From Sipunculus nudus (taxonomy: Eukaryota; Annelida; Sipuncula; Golfingiida; Sipunculidae): DNA of 64,000 nt. Each line of letters starts with the position of its first letter. Within the stretch, counting starts at the first letter, position 1. The stretch lies in contig JAPPUL010000088.1 of assembly GCA_026874595.1 (NCBI GenBank), positions 250,001 to 314,000 on the forward strand. Reading direction: 5' to 3'. A program made the translations under genes and the position numbers. This document shows positions 10,501 to 18,490 of this stretch, one piece after another. The notes under the pieces were generated by a model. That model saw only the letters and a list, made by a program, of their open reading frames with translations. It made no database searches and was not told where the DNA came from.

Positions 10501-10760
10501 AGGAAGGCTTAATAAGGAAAGAGGATTATAAAGTGCTTTTAGAAGGATTAAAGTTTTACAGGGAGCTTGAAGGGCTATTAAGGATAGAAGAGAATATGGC
10601 GATAGAGGATTTGTCTTATGAGGATGGGAAAAAAATATTGGAACTATCCTATTGTTTTAATTTTAAGAATGCTAATGATTTTATATGCTATTACAATGAT
10701 AATATGGCTAAAGTAGCAAAGGTTTTTGATGACTATTTATGTAAAAATAAGTTATATTAA
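7578..10760 (+). CDS. glnE: GlnE-type glutamine synthetase adenylyltransferase with a degraded N-terminal catalytic domain
   Basis: The 1,060-residue length and two-half layout match GlnE, which adenylylates glutamine synthetase with its C-terminal half and removes AMP with its N-terminal half. The C-terminal nucleotidyltransferase motif is intact near residues 767-790 (VMLGKLGGRDMSFGSDLDIY), followed by LKLRPEGRNAP and GGLLDIEFLVEYL. The N-terminal counterpart near 254-281 reads IGLNNYGLHK then TDRYDILFVY. The GKLG turn is lost and the first metal-binding aspartate of the S-D-x-D motif is arginine. Deadenylylation is therefore probably lost or altered. The gene stands alone, with no glnA or glnB adjacent. 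The start ATG at 7578 follows aaggtg. Confidence 0.82.
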   Translation: MMLKGNESQKIPFERVLKLLKEDDELIGEEEEGFAKLVKTRFVGLGLEEGEKEGQERIIMELNKWLSFFGSRGDGVILLSKCYGKVEDKEWFVALFLRSSIFRECLKNILSYPYLCRILFEEIKILKRVFENSFIDEISKNVNMLKEGLNGAIGFLKEDKKKLLKELYKHVGIEGEKEDGGDGGEDELLERLDFSRLSSFKRVQILRIGSLKSMGVYNIEDVGKRLSEVGDLILGKVLERERKILERRFGSQERIAIAVIGLNNYGLHKLTYTDRYDILFVYENGVKGVLGGAEWRRGQKFKDAVIEGVIDFLMPKGMESLYNLNYHKRSKRSPYPLSQTTKEYIDYIENENIVHRYELINMRYIAGDKGVGIYFINELKRLVYRKYLSTEEVKEHERLIGSIFKSFTKKPIKTIDKTINLLCMLYGNGEGEGKENVRCSLEELVGHGFMSKAECEQIGASYMFLKELKYQRELYDYKDWSYFFTNLNKIKDNKLNIFTLLLSEGLVRVNDLGSKDLERALRELFNEVIFRTEDIFRKYIKVFVDKRSYLMTLLYLREDGSEYGMEGFLKELGFEDAGNAIRSIREISKVQQLGKDKYVDTLILLFELVEKEKSFRINIDKILFYFLKLLECYGILDSLFRLFIEYPKLLLRLTSIFSKSIFLSELLISHPQYLEEVGDDVFVNIKPTKMLLEEEFKCFRLENSFNDAIIELKAYESLRLGLQQLLNLEVEEQGKRLTVLAEFILLKSFTYYHVESSKKLGYKSEEYGIVMLGKLGGRDMSFGSDLDIYLVYNEREEIRGGYDSNMFYKVVLNALSSFFTKAISYGGLYELDLKLRPEGRNAPITVSYKKLKDYLLEGRANKERVWERLLYTKARIYSPNVGFKEALEVLIRDFVLSCDGVKGESEDIRKEVVMMRERISKNALKKGKGGRRYLFKKGRGGLLDIEFLVEYLILRMGNMAYLPNNTYKSLKKQYKEGLIRKEDYKVLLEGLKFYRELEGLLRIEENMAIEDLSYEDGKKILELSYCFNFKNANDFICYYNDNMAKVAKVFDDYLCKNKLY

Positions 10761-11027
10761 AGAGGTGCTATATTAGTATAAAGAATAAAGACAAGTAATT
10801 GCTTCCCTATATTAGGTAAGAAAATAGATATCCAATATAAAGGATTAGATTTGGATTGCTCAAGAAGTATGCGAGCATAAAGTAAAGAGTATTTATATGG
10901 ATATATAAAACGGAAAATAGTTATTATGTTGCTTAAGGGGCATTGAAAAAAAAAGATATACTAAAGATTAGAACTAGATGTATTTAGCGTAAATAATATT
11001 TGATAATATTGATTGAGGGAATAGAGT

Positions 11028-12254
11028 ATGGATCTTAGATATGTAAACCCTTTTGTATCATCAGCAATAAGCATAATAGAAGACGTGGTAGGAATAAATG
11101 CTATAAAGAAAAATATATACCTATCATATGGAAAAGAGAGCGTAGGAGGGGTTAGCATATTCTTTACGTTAATAGGGGATGTAGAAGGGCAGATAATATT
11201 TGACCTGCCGGAGGGGATGACAACAAAGCTAGCAGAAAACATGATAGGGATAGGCTTTAGTGAAGATGCTATAAAAGACACAAAGGCTAAAGAGATTTTA
11301 AAATCGGCAATAATAGAACTTGGTAATATGATAGCAGGGACAGCGATTACTCGCCTTGAGGAACAAAGTTATAATTGTAATATAAGTGCACCGGTGGTAT
11401 ATGTAGGGTCAAAAGCGCAGTTAACCAGAGAAAATATAAATACAATAGTAATAGAGATGGACACACAGTTAGGCACGTTTTCGATTAACTTAGCAGCAAG
11501 GAATGGTTCTGAGTGGGGCACAGCAGGGACATTATCTTTACTATTAGTTAGTATTCCAAAGAGTTTTTGCTACAGTGCGGTACATGAGTTTATACCGAAA
11601 GGAGTAAAGGTGTTCACAACGGAGGATATAAAATATGTAAACGAGTATAAAGTTGATGTATTGTGCTTAGATGTAGATATAGGCACCTATTCGTTAGAAA
11701 AGAAGCTAGAGGGTATATATAGTAATAGTAAACATAAGGGGATAAAGGTGGTGGGCTATTCAGCAATAGATGATGAGTATCGTGATGATTTACTATTATC
11801 CTACGGAGTAGTAGATATAATATCAAAAAGTGGCCAACACGCTGAATTTGTAGAGGGAATGAACAATGCCTTTAACAGGATAGGGATAGGCTTTACCAAG
11901 CGACGAAAGAATATATATGTAAATGTATATCCAAACGATAAGTTTAAGATAAATTTGATAGGGGATGTAGGCTATACGGAATTAATAAGAGGAGATATCG
12001 TAGAGCTTGGAACGACAGGGGTAGCATTTCGTCCACAAAGGGAGAAGTTAGAAGTATTTAGCTTAAAGGATGAATTTGAAAAGATCCAACTTAACTTACA
12101 GGGCAGATTTGTACTGGTAAATGGAGTAGTCTCAAGTATAAAGGGAGATATAGTAATAATAAGGTTTACAGAGGTACGCAAAGCGTTTATAGATTTGATA
12201 TCGGAAATAATATATAGAAAGATATCAGTAGACCATGGAACAGATATATACTAA
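11028..12254 (+). CDS. CheX-like / receiver-like / PilZ-like three-part protein
   Basis: The 408-residue protein has three parts. Residues 1-170 resemble CheX/FliY-type phosphatase domains (VNPFVSSAISIIEDVVG, then AIIELGNMIAGTA near 101). Residues 190-290 look like a receiver domain (VDVLCLDVDIG, KHKGIKVVGYS, VVDIISKSG) in which the usual acidic pocket and phosphoacceptor are not clear. Residues 290-390 look like a PilZ barrel (FTKRRKNIYVNV, then GDIVELGTTGVAF), with an imperfect c-di-GMP signature because the D-x-S-x-x-G motif reads E-L-G-T-T-G. A role linking chemotaxis or motility to a second messenger is inference. No flagellar gene is adjacent. The 268 bp gap before it holds no gene that I can see. 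Confidence 0.65.
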   Translation: MDLRYVNPFVSSAISIIEDVVGINAIKKNIYLSYGKESVGGVSIFFTLIGDVEGQIIFDLPEGMTTKLAENMIGIGFSEDAIKDTKAKEILKSAIIELGNMIAGTAITRLEEQSYNCNISAPVVYVGSKAQLTRENINTIVIEMDTQLGTFSINLAARNGSEWGTAGTLSLLLVSIPKSFCYSAVHEFIPKGVKVFTTEDIKYVNEYKVDVLCLDVDIGTYSLEKKLEGIYSNSKHKGIKVVGYSAIDDEYRDDLLLSYGVVDIISKSGQHAEFVEGMNNAFNRIGIGFTKRRKNIYVNVYPNDKFKINLIGDVGYTELIRGDIVELGTTGVAFRPQREKLEVFSLKDEFEKIQLNLQGRFVLVNGVVSSIKGDIVIIRFTEVRKAFIDLISEIIYRKISVDHGTDIY

Positions 12255-12273
12255 AAAAAAAATAGGATTAAGG

Positions 12274-12302
12274 TTTACACGGGAAAGAAAGATTATTATA
12301 CT
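12274..12302 (+). promoter_or_regulatory. Sigma-70-type promoter for the leuA leader
   Basis: TTTACA at 12274-12279 and TATACT at 12297-12302 are separated by 17 bases. Initiation near 12309 would give a leader of about 280 nt before the leuA start codon. This matches only by consensus. Confidence 0.65.
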
Positions 12303-12375
12303 TAAGATACTGTTATTTAAGAAGGGATGGAAATACTATATAAGTAGTATTAAGAGGTGAGTTTAAGAGGTGAGA

Positions 12376-12481
12376 ATGTATGAAGGTTATGAATATAAAC
12401 GTAATAAAATCCGCACAAAAGGCATCTATAGTATGGTTTGAACTGCAGTTTCAAACGCCTACACTGCCCCTATGGTAGGGG
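12376..12481 (+). promoter_or_regulatory. Structured leuA leader with two overlapping candidate leader peptides
   Basis: After a clear ribosome site (aagaggtgag) two ATGs lie four bases apart in different frames. The 12376 frame encodes 21 residues and stops at 12441; it has two ATC isoleucine codons and four tyrosine codons. The 12380 frame encodes 32 residues and stops at 12478; it has CTG, CTG and CTA leucine codons near its end. The first stop lies inside the stem GTTTGAA/TTCAAAC (12436-12456), itself flanked by AGGC/GCCT. The second stop lies inside the stem CCCCTA/TAGGGG (12467-12481). This arrangement resembles leader-peptide control of amino-acid genes. No run of T follows either hairpin, so simple rho-independent attenuation is not supported. 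Confidence 0.5.
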
Positions 12482-12538
12482 TAAAAAAATAAAATCCAAA
12501 ATAATAATAAAGTAAAGTAAATTAAAATAAATATGATG

Positions 12539-12554
12539 CTCTATGCACATAGAG
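12539..12554 (+). promoter_or_regulatory. Hairpin close to the leuA ribosome site
   Basis: CTCTATG, a two-base loop CA, and CATAGAG form a perfect seven-pair stem about 34 bases before the leuA start chosen here. It is directly followed by aggggagagag, so it might influence ribosome access. The upstream in-frame ATG at 12543 lies within it. Confidence 0.45.
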
Positions 12555-12587
12555 GGGAGAGAGCTAATAAAAGTTAGAGGTATAATA

Positions 12588-14132
12588 ATGGATAAAGTAT
12601 ATATATTTGACACAACGTTAAGAGATGGGGAGCAAGCGCCTGGTTTTTCGATGGACATAGAGGAGAAGTTATCGTTTGCGCGTCAGCTTAAGAGATTAAG
12701 AGTTGATGTAATAGAAGCTGGGTTTCCGGTATCATCGCCGATACAATTTGAGGGGGTAAAGCGAATAGCAGAGGAGATAGAAGGGATAACGATAGCAGGT
12801 CTTGCAAGGGCTTTAGAGAAAGATATAGATGTATGCTATAAAGCAATAAAAGAATCTTCAAAACCAAGAATTCATACATTTATAGCAACAAGCCCAATAC
12901 ACATGGAATATAAGTTAAAAAAGCAATCAAGTGAAGTACTTGATATGTCCCAAAAGGCGGTAAGCTATGCACGTAGTTTATGCGAGGAGGTTGAGTTTTC
13001 GGCAGAAGATGCAACCCGAACAGACATAGGTTTTTTGTGCGAGATAGTGGAAGCGGCAATAGAAAGCGGAGCGAAGATAGTAAATATACCAGACACAGTA
13101 GGCTACACAGTTCCAAAGGAGTTTTATGATACTATAAAGGAGCTTTATAAACGAGTTAAGAATATAAACGAGGCAATAATAAGCGTACACTGTCATAATG
13201 ATTTGGGCTTAGCGGTAGCAAACTCCCTAGCAGCAGTAAATGCAGGAGCAAGACAAATAGAATGTAGTGTAAATGGGATAGGGGAGAGGGCCGGTAATGC
13301 GGCATTAGAAGAGATAGTGTCTTGTTTAAATGTAAGAAAGGATTTGTATGGACTTCATACAGGAGTTAATGCAAAGGAGATATATGCATCAAGCGTACAG
13401 CTTTCGAATATAACTAGTGTATTTGTGCAGCCCAACAAAGCGATAGTGGGAAAGAATGCGTTTGCACATGAATCTGGGATACATCAGGATGGGATATTGA
13501 AATATCCGCAAACGTATGAGATAATGACACCGGAGTCAATAGGAAAGAGGAGCAGTGTGATAGTGCTTGGACGTCATTCCGGTAAACATGGTTTTAAAAA
13601 TCGTGTAGAGCAATTATCAATAGAGCTTGACGCACAACATTTTGAGAGGGCGTACGAGAGATTTTTGAAGGTAGCAGATAAGAAGAAAGAAGTATATGAT
13701 GAAGATATATATGCAATAGTGGCAGATGAGCTTATGCCGAGTATAGAATCGACCTACGAGCTAATAGATTTTCATACATTTTGTGGTAGCGACCCGGCCT
13801 TAGCGAGTGCAACAGTGCATTTAGTTAAGAAAGGAGAGAGTTTAAAAGCGGGAGCAACCGGTGATGGTCCTATAAGCGCAGTATATAATGCAATTAATAA
13901 GATAGTGGGAATAGATGTGCAATTAAAAAGGTATAGTATAAATGCGATAACGGAAGGAGCGGATGCTATCGGGGAAGTGAGCGTAATAATAAATCACGAA
14001 AATCATATGGCCTCAGGGCATGGTTCTAGTACGGATATAATATTTGCAAGTACGAAGGCGTATGTATTAGCGCTAAACAAGTTGTTAAACGAGTTGAAGC
14101 TGAAGAAAGGGAGTCTACAAAAGCAGGATTAA
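12588..14132 (+). CDS. leuA: 2-isopropylmalate synthase
   Basis: LeuA condenses acetyl-CoA with 2-oxoisovalerate, the first committed step of leucine synthesis. From the ATG at 12588 the protein has 514 residues, normal for bacterial LeuA. The first family motif FDTTLRDGEQAPGFSM is at 7-22, the metal-binding SVHCHNDLG near 199, and GIGERAGNAALEE and NAFAHESGIHQDG follow. The C-terminal leucine-sensing domain is present (TGDGPISAVYNAINK and GHGSSTDII). An in-frame ATG at 12543 would add 15 residues, but it sits in a hairpin and family members begin near MDKVYIFDTT, so 12588 is preferred. The citramalate synthase alternative is less likely given these motifs and the complete regulatory domain. 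Confidence 0.93.
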   Translation: MDKVYIFDTTLRDGEQAPGFSMDIEEKLSFARQLKRLRVDVIEAGFPVSSPIQFEGVKRIAEEIEGITIAGLARALEKDIDVCYKAIKESSKPRIHTFIATSPIHMEYKLKKQSSEVLDMSQKAVSYARSLCEEVEFSAEDATRTDIGFLCEIVEAAIESGAKIVNIPDTVGYTVPKEFYDTIKELYKRVKNINEAIISVHCHNDLGLAVANSLAAVNAGARQIECSVNGIGERAGNAALEEIVSCLNVRKDLYGLHTGVNAKEIYASSVQLSNITSVFVQPNKAIVGKNAFAHESGIHQDGILKYPQTYEIMTPESIGKRSSVIVLGRHSGKHGFKNRVEQLSIELDAQHFERAYERFLKVADKKKEVYDEDIYAIVADELMPSIESTYELIDFHTFCGSDPALASATVHLVKKGESLKAGATGDGPISAVYNAINKIVGIDVQLKRYSINAITEGADAIGEVSVIINHENHMASGHGSSTDIIFASTKAYVLALNKLLNELKLKKGSLQKQD

Positions 14133-14172
14133 GGTAAAAAGTACAAGGTAAAAAGTACAAGGTAAAAAGTAC
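14131..14172. repeat. Three tandem copies of a 14 bp repeat after leuA
   Basis: Three exact copies of aaggtaaaaagtac begin at the leuA stop codon and fill the gap to the convergent radical SAM gene. A partial fourth copy (aaggta) follows. Confidence 0.9.
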
Positions 14173-14179
14173 AAGGTAG

Positions 14180-15721
14180 TTATTTTATAAATGTATGCTT
14201 AACCTGTGAAAATAAGCTTTTAGTACTTATGCCTTTAGCTATACCATCAATTATAAAGGAGCCGATATTATTATCAGCATGAGCTAGTTTCCATTGTAAG
14301 AAGGCCTCGAAGTAGCCATTAACGCGTATTATGATGCCAAGAGGAGTTAGATGTTTTTTAATAGTATTGATGCGAGTTTTAATAATAGTTTCATCAATAA
14401 AAGCTTGATAAGCAAGGTGAGTATTAGGCTTTGGTATAAACTGATTAATATTTACGATGATACTGGTCATAAACTTAGACTGCTTGGCATGAGCAAGAGC
14501 GATATTTCTAATATCCTTAACAAGGGAGATAATGGCATTAATATCATCCTGGTCCTCTTCAATGAATCCGATAATAAAATATAGTTTTAAACTCTTAAAT
14601 CCTAGAGAAATGGCTTTATCACAAAGGTCTAGAATAACATCGCGATGAAAAGGTTTTTTAATTAAGCGAGCAAGTTTTCTGGATGCAACCTCAGGAGCAA
14701 TAGTTAAGATATTTTGCTTATTGAATCTCATAAGCCGAAGTAAGTCCTCAGAAATATTTTCTATTCTAAGCGAAGAGAAAGAGACAAAAGCATTAAAGTT
14801 ATTAATATAGTTTATAATCTGGATAAGTTGTTTATGGTCAGTAGTCAGGGCACTAACAAGCCCTATTTTGTTAGCATGAGCAATGCCGGTATCGATTAAA
14901 GGGAACAAGGTCTCTTTAGGGAAGTATCTCAAATTCCCATAAGTTTCAGGGACAGTACAAAAGCTACATTTAAAGCGGCAACCGCGAGTAATTTCGATTA
15001 AGAAAGTATAAGGGAAGACAGTGTTATTGGTAATGATGTGAGAGTAATTGGGGGTAAAGGAGTTAATGGGGGAGTTATTTTTGGTTTTGAGAGTAGTTTT
15101 ATAATGCTCTTCATTAGTAATGAATTTTGAGATAATAAATGGTTTGATTTGGATAAAGAGGGAAATAAATTGTATTTTGTCTTTGCAAGAATACCATAGT
15201 GCAGAAATATTTATAATAGTATTAATATAAGGTTCAAAATCGCCTTTAAAGATAATATCAGCAAGTGGTAAGTATATTTGGTAGTTAATGGAAGGGAAAG
15301 CGCCGCCAACGCCGATAAAAACGTCCTTGCGTTGATGAGCATAAGGGTTAATGCCTGAAGTAGTTAACATTTTGACAAGATTTAGAAAGTCAGATTCATA
15401 ACTATGCGAGACAAAAATGAGGTTAGCCGAATATAGTCTAAAGTGGTTCTCAGGGGAGAAGATGGAGTTAGACAAAGGGTCAAAGAAGAACCTGTTGACA
15501 TGAAAAAGGGGCTGTTTAGCAAAGAGATAAAAGATGCCCTGAAAGCCTAAATTGCTCATACCAAGGTAATAAGAGTTAGGATAAATGACAGCAATTTTAA
15601 TAGAGTTTTTGTGATAAGCAAAGCAAGCGTCTATATCGATATTGATTTCTTTGGGTTTGGCATTGTTATATTTTTGATAATTGGGACGAATAGAGCTAAT
15701 CCTCCAGCGAGCAAAATACAA
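14180..15721 (-). CDS. B12-binding-type radical SAM protein of unknown substrate
   Basis: The 513-residue protein has an N-terminal part (residues 40-200) with the look of a cobalamin-binding-like fold: IAVIYPNSYYLGMSNLGFQG, then DVFIGVGGAFPSIN. A radical SAM core follows with EITRGCRFKCSFCTVPETYG, the C-x3-C-x2-C cluster motif. TIAPEVASRKLARLI and LYFIIGFIEED in the core are typical of this group. True cobalamin contact is not shown, since I see no clear D-x-H-x-x-G. Codons end mainly in pyrimidines, as expected for a minus-strand gene in this strand-biased region. Its 3' end faces leuA. Substrate unknown. Confidence 0.8.
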   Translation of the reverse strand: MYFARWRISSIRPNYQKYNNAKPKEINIDIDACFAYHKNSIKIAVIYPNSYYLGMSNLGFQGIFYLFAKQPLFHVNRFFFDPLSNSIFSPENHFRLYSANLIFVSHSYESDFLNLVKMLTTSGINPYAHQRKDVFIGVGGAFPSINYQIYLPLADIIFKGDFEPYINTIINISALWYSCKDKIQFISLFIQIKPFIISKFITNEEHYKTTLKTKNNSPINSFTPNYSHIITNNTVFPYTFLIEITRGCRFKCSFCTVPETYGNLRYFPKETLFPLIDTGIAHANKIGLVSALTTDHKQLIQIINYINNFNAFVSFSSLRIENISEDLLRLMRFNKQNILTIAPEVASRKLARLIKKPFHRDVILDLCDKAISLGFKSLKLYFIIGFIEEDQDDINAIISLVKDIRNIALAHAKQSKFMTSIIVNINQFIPKPNTHLAYQAFIDETIIKTRINTIKKHLTPLGIIIRVNGYFEAFLQWKLAHADNNIGSFIIDGIAKGISTKSLFSQVKHTFIK

Positions 15722-15942
15722 TATGGTATAAAACTACATAATATAAAGCATCCTATATAAAGTACACTATAAGTGTAAAAAAAGTTACATATAAAGTAAA
15801 AGTTTTTATATATGCGAGTAAATATTGAATAAATTTAAATAGGTTTATATGGTTGTGAAATAGTAATTAAGCTGTTAGTGCTAAACTATCTATAGTAGAT
15901 ATAATTATGTAGAAAGATAAGTTAGGAGAAAAGGAAGCAATT

Positions 15943-16902
15943 ATGAAATTGGGAATAAAAGTTGTAGTTATGATACTTTTGATGGGACTTGTCATTTTGG
16001 TAGAATTGGCATATGGGAATGAAACGTTATTATTGTTAGGGGAAGGCGGTCCTAAATTAGTGTGGTGGGAGTGGTCCTTGATGCTATTCTTATTTACATC
16101 AGTTCTTGGAGCAGTAGCGATATTATCGGGGCTTGGAGGAGGGGTATTATACGTACCTATCGTATCTAGTATATTTCCCTTTCATTTAGATTTCGTAAGG
16201 GGAGCAGGCTTATTCGTAGCGTTATCAGGAGCACTATCAGCGAGTCCTGGATTACTAAAGAAGGGACTTGCAAATATAAGGGTAGCCTTACCGATGGCGG
16301 TGGTATCGTCTTTGTCGTCTATATTTGGAGCGGAGGTGGGTCTTGCCCTCCCAAGCTACGTAATACAGATAATCCTAGGTTTCATAATATTGGGGATAGT
16401 GGTATTAATGTTCATATCTAAAAAATCGGATTTCCCTGAAGTTTTAAAAAGCGATAAATTATCGAAGAAGTTAAAGATATATGGAAGATATTATGATGAG
16501 AGTTTGGGTAAGGAGATAAGCTGGAGGGTGCATCGAACTCCGCAAGCATTAATATTATTTGTATTTATAGGGTTCATGGCAGGGATGTTTGGTCTTGGAG
16601 CGGGCTGGGCGAACGTTCCGGTATTAAATCAGGTATTGGGCGTTCCACTTAAGGTATCAGCAGCAAGTAGTATATTGATTTTGGCGATAACGGACACAGC
16701 AGCAGCCTGGGTATATTTATTGAAAGGAGCAGAGCTTGTGTTAATAACAGTTCCTTCGGTAGTGGGAATGATGTTGGGAGCGCGATTAGGGGTTAAATTG
16801 CTGTCTAAGTCAAAACCGATGGTAGTTAAATGGGTTGTAATAATCTTTCTAAGCGTAGCAGGAGTTAGGTCGTTACTTAAAGGTTTTGGGATATGGGACT
16901 AA
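15943..16902 (+). CDS. TauE/SafE family anion permease
   Basis: The 319-residue integral membrane protein has about eight hydrophobic segments in two similar halves. The glycine motifs are GLGGGVLYVPIV (near 66) and FGLGAGWANVPVLNQVLGVP (near 216), which mark TauE/SafE transporters. Known members export sulfite, sulfoacetate or related organosulfur anions; this substrate cannot be told. A hydrophilic loop at about 160-200 separates the halves. The start follows ttaggagaaaagg. The next gene is a small three-helix membrane protein 56 bp downstream, an arrangement known for this family, which suggests they act together. Confidence 0.85.
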   Translation: MKLGIKVVVMILLMGLVILVELAYGNETLLLLGEGGPKLVWWEWSLMLFLFTSVLGAVAILSGLGGGVLYVPIVSSIFPFHLDFVRGAGLFVALSGALSASPGLLKKGLANIRVALPMAVVSSLSSIFGAEVGLALPSYVIQIILGFIILGIVVLMFISKKSDFPEVLKSDKLSKKLKIYGRYYDESLGKEISWRVHRTPQALILFVFIGFMAGMFGLGAGWANVPVLNQVLGVPLKVSAASSILILAITDTAAAWVYLLKGAELVLITVPSVVGMMLGARLGVKLLSKSKPMVVKWVVIIFLSVAGVRSLLKGFGIWD

Positions 16903-16958
16903 TTATATTATAGGGACATGGTATTTTATTAAGGGAGACTTTTTTTAAGGGAGACTTT

Positions 16959-17375
16959 ATGGAAGAGAAGGAAATAACTAAAGGCTTTGTATCGGAAGAA
17001 AATATAAGGCTAAGTAAGATAATGTCGGTAATATCGGTTGTAGGGATATTGTTTTTGGTGGTAAGTTTTTTTGTATATGTATTAGGTTTGGCACCCTCAT
17101 TTGTATCTCCTGATGAGGTATCAAAGCATTGGGGAAGCGGGTTAAGAGAATATATATATAAAACACATAGTCCAACGGGTTGGGATTGGATATATTTGCT
17201 TTTGTATGGTGATATGATATCTTTTTTAAGCTTGGCCTTTTTGTCATTAGTAGCAATTATTGCGTTGATGCTGTTACTTCCGTATTATATAAAGAAACGA
17301 GATAATTATTTATATATAGTAATATTAGAGATAATAATCTTGGTATTAGCAGCAAGCGGAGTGGTGAGCGGTTAA
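16959..17375 (+). CDS. Small membrane protein partner of TauE/SafE permease (DUF1634-like)
   Basis: The 138-residue protein has three predicted membrane helices at about 22-46, 78-104 and 116-136. It sits directly downstream of a TauE/SafE permease, where DUF1634 proteins are commonly found. The family call rests on topology, length and position rather than on a strong motif. The leader just before it contains a duplicated ribosome-site segment, with taagggagacttt occurring twice in a row. Its stop shares TTAA (17372-17375) with the stop of convergent gph. Confidence 0.7.
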   Translation: MEEKEITKGFVSEENIRLSKIMSVISVVGILFLVVSFFVYVLGLAPSFVSPDEVSKHWGSGLREYIYKTHSPTGWDWIYLLLYGDMISFLSLAFLSLVAIIALMLLLPYYIKKRDNYLYIVILEIIILVLAASGVVSG

Positions 17376-18022
17376 GAGGAGACAATATTAATGATTTCGG
17401 CAAAAGAGTTAATGTAGAAGTCAGGTTTAATGTGCTTAAGGTGCCCAAAGCCATAGCGAGCAAAACAGCTTTTAGTCAGTGCACTTTCGGCAGCCTTTAT
17501 ATCAGCAAATGAATCTCCAACCATTATAGCGTCTTGAGCCTTAATATTTAATTGTTGCAAAGCAGTTAAAATAGGTTTAGGATTCGGCTTTCTATAATCT
17601 ATGGTATCTCCGCAGATAACGGAACTAAAGAATTGTTTTAAATTCAGAGAATCTATTATGGGGATAGTAAAGGAAGAAGATTTGTTAGTAACGATAGCTT
17701 TTTTGAGATGGGACAATTTGCCTAAAGTGTTTATAACATCCTTGTAACAAGCAGTTTTATTAACCATATTGTTTTTGTAAATGTAAGAAAAAGTAGAGAT
17801 AGCCTCATCAAAATGGCTATTAACATTGTGCTTTCCAACTGACTTAGAAAGGCTTTTAACTATTAGGTTAGAAACTCCCTGCCCAATGTAATTATAAATA
17901 GTATTAAGCGGCAAGGTATTAAGCTTTAGCTTTTGTAAAGTTAGATTAACGGAGTTAGCAATATCGTCTTTAGAATCAATAAGAGTGCCATCGAGGTCAA
18001 AGATAATAGCCTTAAATTGCAC
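17372..18022 (-). CDS. gph: HAD-superfamily phosphoglycolate phosphatase-like hydrolase
   Basis: The 216-residue protein has all HAD motifs: FDLDGTLIDS (8-17) with the nucleophile and acid aspartates, IVTNKSS (motif II, near 110), RKPNPKP with the motif III lysine, and IMVGDSFADIKAA (motif IV). The helical cap between motifs I and II fits phosphoglycolate phosphatase and other Gph-type enzymes. The exact substrate is uncertain, since the family also includes pyrophosphatases and beta-phosphoglucomutases. It lies just downstream of a BamD-like lipoprotein on the same strand, 27 bp away, suggesting cotranscription. Confidence 0.85.
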   Translation of the reverse strand: MQFKAIIFDLDGTLIDSKDDIANSVNLTLQKLKLNTLPLNTIYNYIGQGVSNLIVKSLSKSVGKHNVNSHFDEAISTFSYIYKNNMVNKTACYKDVINTLGKLSHLKKAIVTNKSSSFTIPIIDSLNLKQFFSSVICGDTIDYRKPNPKPILTALQQLNIKAQDAIMVGDSFADIKAAESALTKSCFARYGFGHLKHIKPDFYINSFAEIINIVSS

Positions 18023-18049
18023 GAAAAGAAAAGCTCCTATAGGATTAAC

Positions 18050-18490
18050 TTAATCACTCTCAATATAACTACTACGTTTATAAGGTTTTCCACTATCAAT
18101 TTTACGAATTAATTTAATGGAAAGGGTACGTGCCTGTTTAGGGATAGAATAATTGGTAAGGACTTTAATAAAGGCCTGGCGCGCAAGTTTATAATCTTTA
18201 GCAAGATAGTAAGAGACTCCAATTTCATACTGAGCCCAAGCAGCATTATAAGTATACTTAGGGAATTTCTTGATAAGTATTTCAAAACAGTTGATGGCAG
18301 TATAATATTCATTGTTGAAGAAATAGTCTCTACATTTGTCAAGCATTGCGTCCGGATTTTTGAGTTGAGCCTTAGTGAGTTTTGGAGTGTAACAAGAAAT
18401 AGATGCGATAGAGACACAGGCAAGGAGTATTAAAATATAAATAGAAGGTTTAAGTTTAGTTGCAACGGAGATAATATTATTTAAAAGCAT
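18050..18490 (-). CDS. Short TPR lipoprotein (BamD-like)
   Basis: The 146-residue protein has a hydrophobic signal (about 15-31) ending in a lipobox-like SIASISC. About three TPR-like helix pairs follow, for example LDKCRDYFFNNEYYTAINCF and AQYEIGVSYYLAKDYKLARQ. The repeat spacing and lipoprotein signal resemble BamD/YfiO of the outer-membrane assembly machine, but it is much shorter than a typical BamD (about 240 residues). It may be a fragmentary homologue or another periplasmic TPR protein. It precedes gph on the same strand. Confidence 0.6.
   Translation of the reverse strand: MLLNNIISVATKLKPSIYILILLACVSIASISCYTPKLTKAQLKNPDAMLDKCRDYFFNNEYYTAINCFEILIKKFPKYTYNAAWAQYEIGVSYYLAKDYKLARQAFIKVLTNYSIPKQARTLSIKLIRKIDSGKPYKRSSYIESD

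Noticed and set aside
12467-12490. Rho-independent terminator before leuA
   Set aside because: The CCCCTA/TAGGGG stem is followed by an A-run on the + strand, not a T-run.
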